Positions 56,501 through 61,890 of a stretch of DNA of 64,000 nt are shown one piece after another (the stretch's first letter is position 1; every line of letters starts with the position of its first letter). This DNA is from Capra hircus (lineage: Eukaryota; Chordata; Mammalia; Artiodactyla; Bovidae). A program made the position numbers and the translations under genes. Under the pieces are notes generated by a model that worked only from the letters and a program-made list of their open reading frames with translations, had not been told where the DNA came from and did not search any database. The stretch spans positions 37,459,550 to 37,523,549 of the forward strand of contig NC_030817.1 of NCBI RefSeq assembly GCF_001704415.2. The letters run 5' to 3'.

Positions 56501-59440
56501 TTTTAACACCATATCCACGTTATAAGCCCTGCGCACAAAAGAACACTCTACTGAAAGCAGAGTGCTGGGGAGACTCTGCCTTCACCCTGGGTGGACGGCA
56601 GGCATTTGCTTGGAGAATAAGGAAGGAAGTGTGCCCATATGCATGACTCCCCCAAAAGAAAGTAAAAGGTGAAAGTGAAGTCGCTCAGGCGTGTCCCACT
56701 CTTTTGTGACCCCGTGGACTGTAGCCTACCACGTTCCTCTGTCCATGGGATTTTCCAGTCAAGAATACTGGAGTGGGTTGCCATTTCCTTCAACCCATGT
56801 TTTAAAACAGTGAAAGCAAATTATTGATGATTGTTAAAAGCCAACAAATTTTTTTTTCATTTTTACCTCTCCTCAACTTTCAGAAATCTTAAATTCTCTT
56901 TTTGTAGATACAGGAATATTAAATATTCACTCCAGAGAAAAGGATTAAGTGATTTTATGTTCTCCTTTTTCTTGACCTAATTCAGTGAAAGAAACTAGGA
57001 AAATACTAACCTGTCTAGTGCCACCCCTTCTTGATACAATAATAATGAGAAGGCAGGTCCAAGGCAACTCCGTGTAGATTTGGGCCAACTTTGGCCAAGA
57101 GCACATCTCACAGCACATGTAGAATAGTACTACCATGTAGTGACCTCACACCGTCGGGAATTCTGTGATCTACATAAAGATAAAAGATGAGACATTGGCC
57201 CACCTACATCCATCCATCCACCCACCTGTAAAACCAACACAAATATGGTGTCAGCTGCAAACCAGACTGCCTGGGGTAAACCTTTTAAGGAAGATGAGAC
57301 TGTAAAATAGGTTCATCAAGTACAAGCTGGTTACCTAATTTCCATTTTGATGGTGACAACCTACAGATAAATAGAAAGGGAGGGGATAGGGTAAGCCAAT
57401 CTAGTTAATGACACTTATTAAAAATCCCCTAGGTGATAAGAAGGACAGGGACACATAATGGGCAGTAAATTCATCATTTGAGTTTGTAGTATATGAAAGG
57501 CGGTGTTGCACAGTGATAGCACATTAAGAATACATTTCAGGGACATGAAATCAAAGTGGAGCCGAGTAACACTCGTTGTAACAGGAAAAATCTCCGTTTA
57601 ACTTTAGAAGAACAGTTGTTTAAGACTGTTGGACTAGGAATGCATTCTACAGTGGCCTTTAAAAGGAATTCTTAGGAATAACATGGTATGGGCTTCACCA
57701 ATTTTAATGTGTGTTTCCCATCTCTTCATTTTTCCTCTTATTTCTCCTTTTCATAACTGACTTCACCTTGACTCCTCTTCATTGTGTTTATTTCTTCTTT
57801 TCATCATCTTGTCTGTTGTGCCAGAATGTGCCTACGAATTTTAACACAGATGTCCCATGGAATACGAAAGATGAAAGATTGACATTCCTATCCCGCAGTT
57901 CAACATGTGCATTTCAACTATTTCTGACTTCTTATGGACTAGCTTATAATTTAAATGAGAAAAATAGCAGTTTTGTGAAAGGTCTATGTCAATATATTTC
58001 ATAGTGCTTTATAAGCTGATTGGGTATTTATACTGTTTAAGTGTAAATAAGCCTTATATAAAAATTTTTAGAGAAGATCCATGGACATTCTTTGTCAGAA
58101 AAGCGCAATTGAGAAAAATAACTATAAATGCATTTTTAAATCACCAAATGGTATTGTTTCAACATTAGCTAAACATTTATATGAAATCATGCTCTAAAAT
58201 GATGTGATTTCCAAACTTCCTGGGTAAAGCAAAACCCCACATTTTCTCCAACCTCCCTAATTTTTGCCAGTTTTTACTTTTTATACCTGCTAGCACGCTG
58301 AACAAAAGAGCAGATTTTGAGTCTGAATGGTAGTGATTTTTATTTTTAAGACAGACCCTTCAAAATACTGTATGGCTTATTGACAGCTTTTGAGAAATTC
58401 CTGAAGATGAAATTATCATTTGTCTAAGTGTTTTATCTCTTAAGGATTTGTTAGATAATCCAATTACAGTTTTAAAGCCTTGGATTTGGTAAGGTGATTT
58501 TTCTCATGTTACAAGGACTTTCTGTGTGTTTTAGAAAAAATTGAATTTACTGAACTATTTGAGGACAGCACTGTTGTAAATGAAGTCCTTCCTCTCAAGG
58601 GTTACCACTGTTCCTCCCAATTTCACTTTCCCAGCCAGTGGATTCTTGAGCACGGGTATGTCCTAGGTGCATGTTTGGCCCAGCTGACAGGATAGAGACT
58701 AGAGTAAGCTGTGGCCCTTTGAGGAATTCAGCATAGTGGGGAAGAAAACACTGTAGGACTGTAGTAGATGTTATCTTCCAACATGTTCTCTGAGCCAGTT
58801 GATGTAAAGAGCCTCCCCTGTGAAGGAGCCTTTGAGTGCCCTGTTGCACTCCTGCTGACATTATTGCATGTAAGGCTGACCCGTCATTCTGCAAGAAGAC
58901 GATTTGCTGTATCTTTCAGGTTAGGCACAAATTATAAATAGGAAAGCCAGGATTTGAGGCCAGTTTCTTTATTCCAAATATACTTATGGTACCAAGTGAG
59001 ATTTTTGTTTTCTTATTTAATATTCCATACTGACCTGAGCATACAAAGGAGAGGGTTCACCAGACAGAATCCTGAGCTACTGAGGCTCTTGAGTGTTTTC
59101 TTCCCATAAGATGAGAGTGGAAAATCACTTTTTAAAAAATAGTAATAATAATTAGGAGAGTCACTTCTGTTGGGTAAATTTTTATTCTCCAAATCTAGTA
59201 AGTCTGTGTAGAAACAATCTTACTGTGATACTTACTGATTTGTTTGACTTCTTTTTAGTGGAACTGGATCACAGAATTGACTTTGAACTCAGAGAAGGCC
59301 TTGTGGAAAGCCGCTATTGGTCAGCTGTCACGTCGCATACTGCCTATTGGTCATCCTTGGATGTTGCCCTCTTCCTGTTAACCTTCATGTACAAACACGA
59401 GCACGATAATAATGTGAAACCAAGTTTAGATCCAGTCTGA
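11423..59440 (+). CDS. DDHD1: DDHD1 coding region, exons 2 to last (13 exons, spliced)
   Basis: The product is intracellular phospholipase A1, which prefers phosphatidic acid and releases a fatty acid to give 2-acyl lysophosphatidic acid; the human gene is linked to spastic paraplegia SPG28 (family knowledge). Segments: 11423-11596, 12245-12265, 21071-21199, 22260-22407, 28236-28342, 30526-30632, 40329-40591, 42195-42270, 47056-47205, 50183-50435, 51438-51629, 54200-54283, 59259-59440. They total 1,886 nt and splice into one open frame ending in TGA. Domain order: WWE-like N-terminal part, conserved HGIG block, SHSLG serine motif, coiled basic/acidic linker, DDHD domain. Exon 1, with the start codon, is outside the window. 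The identity rests on recognised DDHD1 peptide sequence in every exon. Confidence 0.96.
11597..12244 (+). other. DDHD1: DDHD1 intron between exon 2 and microexon
   Basis: A 648-bp AT-rich intron with no repeat or other element that I recognise. Confidence 0.8.
12245..12265 (+). CDS. DDHD1: DDHD1 21-nt alternative microexon
   Basis: This is a 21-nt exon between acceptor tttactgcag and a strong donor gtgagt. Inserted after exon 2 it completes the split glycine codon and adds seven residues (GSGINYS) without changing frame. It fits my recollection that human DDHD1 has 900- and 907-residue isoforms differing by seven residues. It is too short to score as an ORF; the call rests on exact splice sites, phase 1-1 and length divisible by three. 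A TGC directly in the acceptor is typical of SRRM4-type neural microexons (inference). Confidence 0.8.
12532..12646 (-). repeat. BovB 3' end fragment
   Basis: Antisense BovB tail (cagttcagttcagtcactc) through the C-terminal codons, truncated after about 115 bp. Confidence 0.85.
14458..14646 (-). repeat. Bov-tA SINE (antisense)
   Basis: Complete head-to-body copy flanked by 13-bp target duplications tcttgccttgaag (14445-14457 and 14647-14659). Confidence 0.92.
14992..15191 (-). repeat. Bov-tA SINE (antisense)
   Basis: It begins gtcgctcagttatgtcc and ends with the tRNA-like head gagccaccagggaagc. Confidence 0.88.
15340..15905 (+). repeat. Old L1 3' end
   Basis: Phrases such as acatcagacaaacccaaatt, tggattggatcc, ctctctgtactatttttgc and attattccacagtaaaaag mark an ancient mammalian L1 3' terminus. 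Confidence 0.65.
15950..16140 (+). repeat. L1 ORF2-like fragment
   Basis: It contains phrases like aatccaactatatgtgtcta and caagagtcatga that resemble a degraded L1 ORF2 segment. It is broken by the following SINE. Confidence 0.45.
16145..16471 (-). repeat. Compound Bov-tA SINE (extra head/body unit)
   Basis: A full antisense Bov-tA is followed at once by a second partial unit (aagaatactggagtgggtag ... gagctaacaggattccc). The same compound layout recurs at 17.85 kb, so it is a subfamily structure rather than a chance double insertion. Confidence 0.85.
17848..18152 (-). repeat. Compound Bov-tA SINE
   Basis: Same two-unit layout as at 16.1 kb: body plus head, then a second body/head unit ending gagctaccagggaa. 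Confidence 0.85.
19096..19197 (+). other. Candidate unannotated cassette exon of DDHD1 (34 codons)
   Basis: The stretch is preceded by a good acceptor (tttttgctttcttag) and followed by AAG|gtacag. It is 102 nt, has no stop in the frame DDHD1 needs at this point, and begins and ends in the same phase (1-1) as the exons on both sides. It would add VVYHLPPFSLPSLFKWRG, then KESTEAAGLKRKRSQ, between the microexon and the 21071 exon. The tail KRKR is strongly basic. A polypyrimidine run inside the candidate and a non-consensus +5 base argue for weak inclusion or chance. I do not recall such an insert in known isoforms. Confidence 0.3.
19945..20075 (+). repeat. MIR-like SINE remnant
   Basis: Landmarks gtcactagctagttttgtgg and caagtcacttaatcc are in MIR order. 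Confidence 0.55.
21071..21199 (+). CDS. DDHD1: DDHD1 exon encoding the HSFKLSRNHVDWHSVDEVYLY segment
   Basis: The exon is 129 nt; acceptor is tttttgcaacag and donor gtattt. It is phase 1-1: the incoming G gives GCT (Ala), and the last base G is completed by the next exon. It encodes the conserved block VDWHSVDEVYLYSDAT followed by a basic helix ending in KLGFSK. This region precedes the lipase fold and is strongly conserved in DDHD1 orthologues. No signal peptide or membrane segment is visible, in keeping with a cytosolic/peripheral enzyme. Confidence 0.95.
21200..22259 (+). other. DDHD1: DDHD1 intron, 1.06 kb
   Basis: AT-rich intron; T-rich runs at about 21780-22200. I recognise no repeat family or RNA gene in it. 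Confidence 0.8.
22260..22407 (+). CDS. DDHD1: DDHD1 exon with the VVHGIG motif
   Basis: The exon is 148 nt; acceptor is ttttcccacag and donor gtgagt. It enters with two bases finishing Ala and leaves with AT of a split ATG. It encodes RLHRGYVEEATLEDKPSQ, then HIVFVVHGIGQKMDQGR. The beta-strand plus HGIG turn is the first conserved motif of the DDHD-family alpha/beta-hydrolase core and probably helps form the oxyanion hole (inference from the fold). Neighbouring introns are 1.1 kb and 5.8 kb. Confidence 0.95.
23868..24644 (+). mobile_element. BovB retrotransposon fragment
   Basis: Sense BovB from just after the YADD block (LMAESEEELKSLLMKVKEE) through KVHLVKAMVFPVVMYGCESW and LWCWRRLLRVPWTAR to the tgaac tail. 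A 189-codon open frame ends at a TGA (24428-24430) where the family reads HLMRR. 5'-truncated and inactive. Confidence 0.92.
24660..24931 (+). repeat. BovA2 SINE
   Basis: Two BovA units joined by cttcactttcacttttcac and a terminal (AGC)n tail. Confidence 0.92.
24935..25330 (+). repeat. L1 ORF2 3' part (left of Bov-tA insertion)
   Basis: It reads as the 3' region of L1 ORF2 (aaatcatatctgataagggt, gcaattcaaaaccacaggg). It continues after the Bov-tA at 25.54 kb. Confidence 0.75.
25334..25536 (-). repeat. Bov-tA SINE inserted in L1
   Basis: Antisense Bov-tA from gtcgctcagtcgtgtccgac to gagccaccagggaaatcc; it splits the L1. Confidence 0.9.
25540..26155 (+). repeat. L1 3' end (right of Bov-tA insertion)
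   Basis: L1 3' end with gagccagcaatgctacttct, ggtgtatacccaagag and gcattatttataatcg, ending in an A-run. Contains a C10-A7 run at 25761-25777. Confidence 0.8.
26309..26490 (+). repeat. BovB 3' fragment
   Basis: Last part of BovB (gggattgggggcaggagg ... gactgaactgaac). Confidence 0.88.
26792..27068 (+). repeat. BovA2 SINE
   Basis: Two BovA units with linker cacttttcactttcatgc and a short cagcagcag tail. Confidence 0.92.
27285..27663 (-). mobile_element. BovB 3' fragment (antisense)
   Basis: BovB tail and C-terminal region in reverse, truncated at the position that encodes AFEL... near the LWCWRR block. It is inverted relative to the copies at 23.9 and 26.3 kb. Confidence 0.9.
27835..27950 (+). 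repeat. BovA fragment with CA tail
   Basis: Single BovA body (cattccagtattcttgcc ... gaattggacatgactgaag) followed by (CA)n. Confidence 0.8.
28236..28342 (+). CDS. DDHD1: DDHD1 exon encoding REAARKIEERHF to SKLTLDG
   Basis: The exon is 107 nt. The acceptor follows a long T-rich tract (ttttttttaag) and the donor is gtacat, which lacks G at +5 and is the weaker of its two sites. The first base completes Met. It encodes REAARKIEERHF, then EFLPVEWRSKLTLDG; the FLPVEW block is conserved across the DDHD family. The exon sits just after a BovA fragment cluster and before a nested BovB/L1/BovA2 block. Confidence 0.94.
28806..29160 (+). mobile_element. BovB 3' fragment
   Basis: It begins at the LWCWRR block (tggtgctggggaagac) and ends in the BovB 3' tail; more diverged than the other copies. 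Confidence 0.85.
29161..29705 (+). repeat. L1 3' region (left of BovA2 insertion)
   Basis: L1 ORF2 end/3' UTR (gagcagaagacctgaag, agcagttccactcctgag, gaaataagacaaagacaaat). It continues after 29960. Confidence 0.82.
29706..29959 (-). repeat. BovA2 SINE inserted in L1
   Basis: Antisense BovA2 with both units. Its insertion site shows 12-bp target duplications tatcacttatat (29694-29705 and 29960-29971), dating it after the L1. Confidence 0.92.
29960..30262 (+). repeat. L1 3' end (right of BovA2 insertion)
   Basis: L1 3' UTR resuming after the target duplication, with an A-run at about 29983-29998 and a final aaataaa-like tail. Confidence 0.8.
30526..30632 (+). CDS. DDHD1: DDHD1 exon encoding TPDKVRGLRDMLN to YRDE
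   Basis: The exon is 107 nt; acceptor is taacttgtag and donor gtaagt (consensus). It starts with two bases finishing Asp and ends in phase 0 after Glu. It encodes TPDKVRGLRDMLNSSAMDI followed by MYYTSPLYRDE. The DIMYYTSPLY block lies just before the helix that leads to the catalytic serine in DDHD-family lipases. The next intron, 9.7 kb, is the longest complete intron in the window and is repeat-rich. Confidence 0.95.
31140..31310 (-). repeat. MIR-like SINE remnant
   Basis: Reverse MIR pattern (ttaattcttacctatgaag, gaaggatgaagaaact). Weak. Confidence 0.4.
31496..31712 (+). repeat. Bov-tA SINE
   Basis: Head gggcttctcaggtggtgc, BovA body and (CA)n tail. Confidence 0.9.
31741..31888 (-). repeat. 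ART2A/BovB-related fragment
   Basis: It starts ttgttgttcagtcactcag and follows the BovB-derived 3' end in reverse. Confidence 0.8.
31950..33236 (+). mobile_element. BovB retrotransposon, longest copy in window
   Basis: The sense strand encodes much of the reverse transcriptase: DVQAGFRKGRGTRDQIANI, FIDYAKAFDCVDHNKLWKI, QGCILSPCLFNLYAEYIMR and YADD (codons at 32473-32484), then the C-terminal region. The first open segment (32041-32565, 174 codons) ends at a TAA caused by about two lost bases near 32563. Frame resumes further on. Endonuclease part is absent, so it cannot move by itself. Confidence 0.94.
33339..33358. repeat. Short (CA)n microsatellite
   Basis: tacacacacacgcacac just beyond the BovB copy. 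Confidence 0.75.
33915..33952. repeat. (TA)n microsatellite
   Basis: Two TA runs separated by tttatgca; self-complementary and probably length-variable. Confidence 0.85.
34280..34462 (+). repeat. Bov-tA SINE
   Basis: Flanked by 14-bp target duplications tattacttattgta (34266-34279 and 34463-34476). A short part of the head/body junction is deleted. Confidence 0.92.
34828..34952 (+). repeat. CHR-type tRNA-derived SINE
   Basis: ggacttgcctggcagttttg ... ttggggaacttaagatctc ... A-rich end; the short form of the family. Confidence 0.8.
35513..35643 (-). repeat. BovA SINE (one unit of BovA2)
   Basis: Antisense unit beginning (GCT)n taagtcac. 12-bp target duplications taacatgtcctt at 35501-35512 and 35644-35655. 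Confidence 0.93.
35860..35970 (+). repeat. MER5-like DNA transposon remnant
   Basis: actcagtgggtctgagatag, cctgggaatttgtgtt and gcaggtgataccatc follow the MER5A (hAT-Charlie) order. Confidence 0.6.
36095..36288 (+). repeat. Bov-tA SINE
   Basis: Head gagcttccctgatagctc through body to gactgagcaactttcac. Probable imperfect target duplications ggcgttag / ggtgttag. Confidence 0.9.
36581..36791 (+). repeat. Bov-tA SINE
   Basis: Flanked by 10-bp target duplications aaagattgtc (36571-36580 and 36792-36801). Confidence 0.92.
37100..37205 (+). repeat. L1 3' tail remnant
   Basis: tacattgtacacctaaaact and tatatctcaattatatcttg are the usual L1 3' phrases before the tail. Confidence 0.6.
38985..39110 (+). 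repeat. MER5-like DNA transposon remnant
   Basis: gtggtccccagaactgctga, ctgaaactctaggatggagc and acaagccctccag follow the MER5A order. Confidence 0.7.
40091..40205 (+). repeat. Bov-tA fragment (5'-truncated)
   Basis: BovA body only (gggaagatcctctggaaaag ... gatcgcaaagagtctgac). Confidence 0.85.
40329..40591 (+). CDS. DDHD1: DDHD1 catalytic exon with lipase serine motif SHSLG
   Basis: The exon is 263 nt; acceptor is tttcaaacag and donor gtaaaa. It is the largest coding exon in the window (phase 0-2). It encodes LVKGLQQELNRLYSLFC, then KVSIVSHSLGCVITYDIM. The serine of SHSLG, a GXSXG-like nucleophile elbow with Ser in the first position, is the catalytic residue in this family. It continues into an acidic stretch (QKEEELPDERWMSYEERH) and a helix ending KRR. 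A Bov-tA fragment ends only about 125 bp upstream of the acceptor. Confidence 0.97.
40592..42194 (+). other. DDHD1: DDHD1 intron, 1.6 kb
   Basis: AT-rich. About 41700-42000 resembles an old L1 3' region; the remainder shows nothing. Confidence 0.75.
41700..42000 (+). repeat. Probable old L1 3' region
   Basis: ttcatcaacagagaaaggct and the following A/T-rich run resemble L1 3' sequence; diverged. Confidence 0.4.
42195..42270 (+). CDS. DDHD1: DDHD1 exon encoding LREIEERLHGLKASS
   Basis: The exon is 76 nt; acceptor is ctcctccctag and donor gtaagg. The first base completes Arg and it ends in phase 0. It encodes LREIEERLHGLKASSMTQT and then PALKFK. The charged heptad-like stretch reads as a short amphipathic helix linking the lipase core to the DDHD domain. 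Both flanking introns carry old L1, LTR and L2-like sequence but nothing close to the splice sites. Confidence 0.95.
43545..44011 (+). mobile_element. Solo LTR, ERV1-type endogenous retrovirus
   Basis: 467 bp starting TGTC and ending GACA (inverted ends), flanked by the 4-bp duplication ccct (43541-43544 and 44012-44015), the size usual for gamma-like ERVs. It contains an AATAAA at 43962-43967 in a typical R region (tgccccaaataaaacc) and a GC-rich U3-like part. No internal viral genes adjoin it, so it is a recombined solo LTR. Confidence 0.78.
43962..43967 (+). promoter_or_regulatory. LTR polyadenylation signal AATAAA
   Basis: Canonical hexamer inside the sense-oriented LTR, in a DDHD1 intron; could in principle end transcripts early. 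Confidence 0.6.
44125..44338 (+). repeat. Bov-tA SINE
   Basis: Head cccaggtggcactagtgg, BovA body, CA-like tail. Confidence 0.9.
44515..44615 (+). repeat. MIR-like SINE remnant
   Basis: tttgccactagctagttatg and agattacttaacatctctga are MIR core landmarks. Confidence 0.6.
45438..45712 (-). repeat. BovA2 SINE (antisense)
   Basis: (GCT)n start, two BovA units joined by gaaagtgaaaagtgaaag. Confidence 0.93.
46050..46800 (+). repeat. L2-like LINE remnant
   Basis: Pyrimidine-rich run with ccaggttctttcctgcctct, ggattataaactcttggg and related phrases in the order of an L2 3' region. Strongly diverged. Confidence 0.45.
47056..47205 (+). CDS. DDHD1: DDHD1 exon, start of DDHD domain (VENFFCMGSPL)
   Basis: The exon is 150 nt (50 codons, phase 0-0); acceptor is atcattgtag and donor gtgagt. 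It encodes VENFFCMGSPLAVFLALRG and ends with REICNRLLNIFHPTDPV. The FCMGSPL strand and the FHPTDPVAYRLEP block, completed by the next exon, open the DDHD domain; the Asp in HPTDP is probably one of the four residues that name it. The domain is needed for activity and phosphoinositide binding in related proteins (family knowledge). Being 150 nt and phase-neutral, it could be skipped in frame, but that would remove core residues. Confidence 0.96.
47313..47611. mobile_element. Tigger1-type MITE (pogo-like DNA transposon)
   Basis: 299 bp with ends cagacatctcttattttatt and (reverse) aagcataccttggagatatt, the Tigger1 termini, flanked by TA on both sides (47311-47312, 47612-47613). Internal phrases such as ttttgtggcaaccctgc match the family. 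No transposase; non-autonomous fossil. Confidence 0.75.
47488..48321. repeat. 285-bp inverted duplication with 264-bp spacer
   Basis: Left arm 47488-47772 and right arm 48037-48321 are reverse complements, about 94% identical by eye, with a 97-nt perfect block (47602-47698 against 48111-48207). Each arm holds half of a Tigger1 MITE plus about 160 bp of ordinary flanking DNA, so transposon ends alone do not explain it. Confidence 0.92.
48003..48036. repeat. Perfect 13-bp hairpin beside the right arm
   Basis: tttttgcattctc (48003-48015) pairs with gagaatgcaaaaa (48024-48036) around an 8-nt loop. It abuts the right arm start exactly. Confidence 0.85.
48715..48850 (+). repeat. MIR-like SINE remnant
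   Basis: cagtcttggccaggtcactc, ttacctcaaggttgttagga and gattaagtaaaacatgtgc follow MIR order. Confidence 0.6.
48955..49180. repeat. Tigger2/MER8-like DNA transposon remnant
   Basis: It starts cagttgacccttgaacagct and ends near gtttaagggtcagctg, an inverted-terminal pair of the MER8/Tigger2 type; interior phrases (tatccacagattcaacc) also fit. Confidence 0.65.
49305..49490 (-). repeat. MIR-like SINE remnant (antisense)
   Basis: ttaggaaactaaggctctga, gacttggtgagtgtcg and aataagtgacagaggcc are reverse MIR landmarks. Confidence 0.65.
49700..49935 (+). repeat. Bov-tA SINE with rearranged, repeated head
   Basis: The head phrase gtcttccctgtag or its variant occurs three times (about 49703, 49727, 49741) before the normal body (ggcaacccactcccagtatt). 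Probably replication slippage within the element. Confidence 0.8.
50183..50435 (+). CDS. DDHD1: DDHD1 exon encoding AYRLEPLILKHYSN to ASIL
   Basis: The exon is 253 nt (phase 0-1); acceptor is tttacatcaag and donor gtaatt. It encodes AYRLEPLILKHYSNISPVQI, then PLPYEYMKPSFLHPAKDP, followed by a Ser/Thr/Pro-rich loop (SENEGISTIPSPVTSPVLSRR). The loop looks like a phosphorylated linker inside the DDHD domain: it has several SP/TSP sites (inference). The donor lies within a run of sequence that stays open for 28 more codons, so read-through is not excluded by the reading frame. Confidence 0.95.
50436..51437 (+). other. DDHD1: DDHD1 intron, 1.0 kb
   Basis: A MIR-like remnant lies at about 50690-50790. 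Nothing else is recognisable. Confidence 0.75.
50690..50790 (+). repeat. MIR-like SINE remnant
   Basis: gaaaagtcacgtagttttta and catttgtgaaatgaggg fit a MIR core. Confidence 0.45.
51438..51629 (+). CDS. DDHD1: DDHD1 exon encoding Gly/Ser-rich and acidic linker
   Basis: The exon is 192 nt (phase 1-1); acceptor is gtgaaatgcag and donor gttagt. It encodes GAASIGKGLGGMLFSRFGRS, a serine-rich stretch, DSIEDEKKPVASP and THSSSGFLDSA-like residues (actual end LPHSSSGFLDSA). It is a low-complexity, probably disordered insert between the halves of the DDHD domain. It ends with T, so it can join either to the 84-nt exon (giving Tyr) or directly to the last exon (giving Leu), in frame both ways. Confidence 0.95.
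51630..54199 (+). other. DDHD1: DDHD1 intron, 2.6 kb
   Basis: AT-rich intron that is free of the ruminant SINEs and BovB seen elsewhere. I see no RNA gene or regulatory element. Confidence 0.75.
54200..54283 (+). CDS. DDHD1: DDHD1 84-nt exon, probably skippable
   Basis: The exon is 84 nt (28 codons, phase 1-1); acceptor is ttccccacag and donor gtatgg. It encodes FRLQESFFNLPQLLFPENV and a short polar tail. Its length equals the 28-residue difference I recall between human isoforms of 900 and 872 residues, and skipping keeps the frame (T joined to TG gives Leu). The upstream intron has a T-run directly before the acceptor. Confidence 0.93.
54284..59258 (+). other. DDHD1: DDHD1 last intron, 5.0 kb
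   Basis: Mostly unique AT-rich sequence with one BovA element at 56.66 kb. ORF-like runs at 57.7 and 58.6 kb were examined and not accepted as exons. Confidence 0.75.
56660..56793 (-). repeat. BovA SINE fragment (antisense)
   Basis: gtcgctcaggcgtgtccc ... ggagtgggttgccatttcc; one BovA unit with its linker. Confidence 0.88.
59259..59440 (+). CDS. DDHD1: DDHD1 last coding exon, end of DDHD domain
   Basis: The coding part is 182 nt; acceptor is acttctttttag. It encodes LDHRIDFELREGLVESRYW, then SHTAYWSSLDVALFLLTFMY, and ends in an acidic/polar tail with stop TGA at 59438-59440. The Asp of RIDFEL, the His of SHTAYW and the Asp of SSLDVALF are likely the remaining D-H-D residues of the DDHD signature. 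The hydrophobic helix DVALFLLTFMY closes the domain. The exon continues into the 3' UTR. Confidence 0.97.
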
Positions 59441-60190
59441 ACCCTTGAAGGACATTAATGGCCCAAAACTGATTTTTTCTTGTTAAATATGTGTGTCAAG
59501 ATATGAAAGTTTCAGGTTTAAGTATGTTTCAGTTTTGTTTAGGGCAAGAAATATTTGAATTTGAAAGCACTTTATTTTATTTAAAAAAGCAAAACAAATG
59601 TTCAGTTTGAAAGAAGTTTATATAATTCTCATCATTTTAATTATGAGTCTGACAGAACCTCCTGCAGAGAATCAAGGAAGACCTGGAATTGAGGAAGATT
59701 AGGGTAACCTGCAAGTTTATAAATCACAATCTAATTTCTCCCAAATATAAAGGCATATTAATGGGTTGAATCTAATGTATTAACCAAAGTATGTTATAAA
59801 TCTAAAATGATCAAGGTCCAGGATACTCTATGTAAAGATCACAAGGTGGTATCATTGTTTTAGATTTGTATGAAAACTTCCATTTCCACAATTTCTTTGA
59901 AACATGAGTATAACAAGTTTTAAATGTTTTGAATTTAACTTGTTTAGAAAACCTAATGCTGAGAGAAACATTTGAACTACTGTATTTATAGTTTATTACC
60001 TCTGACTAATTGCTTTATGTCAATGTATGAAACATTACATTTTTTTAAAATTTCTTTGAACACATTTATTTCTATAGTGTTAAGACCCTTTTTTCTCAGA
60101 ACTCCATCTTTATACTCTTCAGATGAATATACAGACACTGTGGCATAATTTCAGTATTTTTTCCATTAAAAACTTGTAGTTTCACACAAA
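59441..60190 (+). other. DDHD1: DDHD1 3' UTR (proximal part, end uncertain)
   Basis: AT-rich non-coding sequence follows the stop codon. The nearest plausible polyadenylation hexamer I see is ATTAAA at 60165-60170; no strong downstream GT-rich element is obvious, so the transcript may extend further. The true 3' end cannot be set from sequence alone. Confidence 0.45.
60165..60170 (+). promoter_or_regulatory. Candidate polyadenylation signal ATTAAA
   Basis: An ATTAAA hexamer lies about 725 nt after the stop codon, in an AT-rich stretch. A variant hexamer with weak downstream context makes this only a candidate. Confidence 0.3.
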
Positions 60191-60534
60191 TAACACTAGT
60201 TCAATTATTCTGAAAAAGAAAGTGAACTTTTTATTATGTCACATGCACCTCAAAGAAAACTGAAGTTTTCTCCTTGACACAGAATACTCCAGAATAGGTA
60301 CGTTTAGTAAACTTTATTGGAAAATTAGTCAACTTCTTTGGAGTAGGGAGTATAACTATTTTAATTAAGTATATAAGCATCTGTGTGCCAAACAATTAAC
60401 ATATAAAAAGGGGATAGAGTGCCCTAACAAATTTTTTAGGTGTTTTGAGGAGTTGTATTTGCAACATAGACACAATAGTTCAGGATTCTGAGACATTGAA
60501 AGAGTTCCCTTGGCTGTCATTTTTTCCACAGTGC

Positions 60535-60715
60535 TTTTCATCTGAGGAGCTCAAAGTGCTTTGCGATTCAATAATCTATGTAGAAGCTCCTTGAGGTAAG
60601 TGAATGAGTGTTATTCTCATGTTACATGTTAACACACTAAGGCACCAAAATATATAAAGTGCCTTGAATTAGACGACAGAGCAAACCAGGAGAGCTCAGA
60701 TTGAAGACAGGCCAT
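60535..60715. repeat. Possible ancient SINE-like remnant
   Basis: catctgaggagctcaaagtg and ctttgcgattcaataatc recall a conserved old SINE 3' unit. Family uncertain. Confidence 0.35.
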
Positions 60716-61847
60716 ATTCTTTTATGTGCTGTTCATTGACTAATAATTCACACATGACCTCTTATTTTGCAAATAATAACAGAAGTTGCAATTCATAATG
60801 TGGAGAAATGACTGAAACCAGTCCTTCACCCTACTGGTTGTATACATTTTTGGGTTCTCACGGACAAAGGAGGAGTTATTTAGAAGGAATCAGTAGCCAT
60901 TTCTGCCACAGCCAACCCTCACTTCTGAGAGGCTTCCACTGGGTTCTCCTTAAGGTGCTGTCTTTGCTTATCTTAGCTTCACAGAAATCATTGTCAAACT
61001 AGGAGCAAAGTTGGTCAGTTATACATCTCACCTTCTTTCTTTAGAGGATATAGAATCTTTGGCTTACTTGTAGGCCTTACTTGGTTGGCCTTTCATTGAA
61101 TTTGCACAGCATAAAGCACTTCTTAGTGCTTAAAAAGATCCTAAGGCTCCATGGCCAAATATGTGACTCACTAAGAAACTTGCTATAAAAGGCTTTTGAT
61201 GCTCTCTTAGCAAAGCTGAAGCAATGTCTTTCAAATTTAGAGATTCCTGTGAACTCAGGTCATTCTCGTACCCTGTTTATTTCGTAGTTCTATTTAGTTT
61301 TCAGGAGAATTAAACTTCCATCTCATATACTGTTTCATTAACAGTACATGAGCCTTTGGGTCTTAAGACATTCAAATGCCTCAGAGCTTTAAGGGATTCA
61401 TTCTTAACCACTAAAATGTTAAGAGCCCCTTTCACCTGTGGGGAGTGAAAACCTATCAGACCTTTTAATTTGATATTCAGTAAAAGGAAAAGTATACTCC
61501 CATAGCTATAGGAATATATCAGCTGCCATTTTTTCATGTTAGGGAAAAAAATCCAATTTAGCCACATGGAAATTATTTGAATTCTTGAAAAGAGCAATAT
61601 TCAAAACCACCTTTTCGAAATGAGATATTCTGGATTATTGGACAGGTGTTTTGTTTTCAATTCATTATTTCATAAACATGGCAATTTTTATTTCACAGTA
61701 CTCTTCTTGTTTCCATGTCTCTGCATGTTATCATGGAATGTACTTGTATATACTCAAGTAATATACAGAGTATGTGTAATTCTAGCTTGATTTAGAAGCT
61801 AAGTCAGTTACTGAGTAACATTTTGCAACTTTATTCCTGCAAGTACT

Positions 61848-61890
61848 AAATTGGCCAAAAAGTTCTGTTTTTGATACATTAAAATTTTAT
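61848..61890. repeat. Possible mariner end remnant
   Basis: aattggccaaaaagttctg is close to the bovine mariner terminal sequence; the opposite end was not found. Confidence 0.35.

Noticed and set aside
57711..58004. A 97-codon open run after a good pyrimidine tract and acceptor at about 57825
   Set aside because: In the phase DDHD1 requires, it meets a stop within seven codons (or at once after the 51629 junction), and the peptide is not recognisable.
58595..58894. 99-codon minus-strand open frame in the last intron
   Set aside because: No known family, no splice or promoter context, and within AT-rich intron; likely chance.
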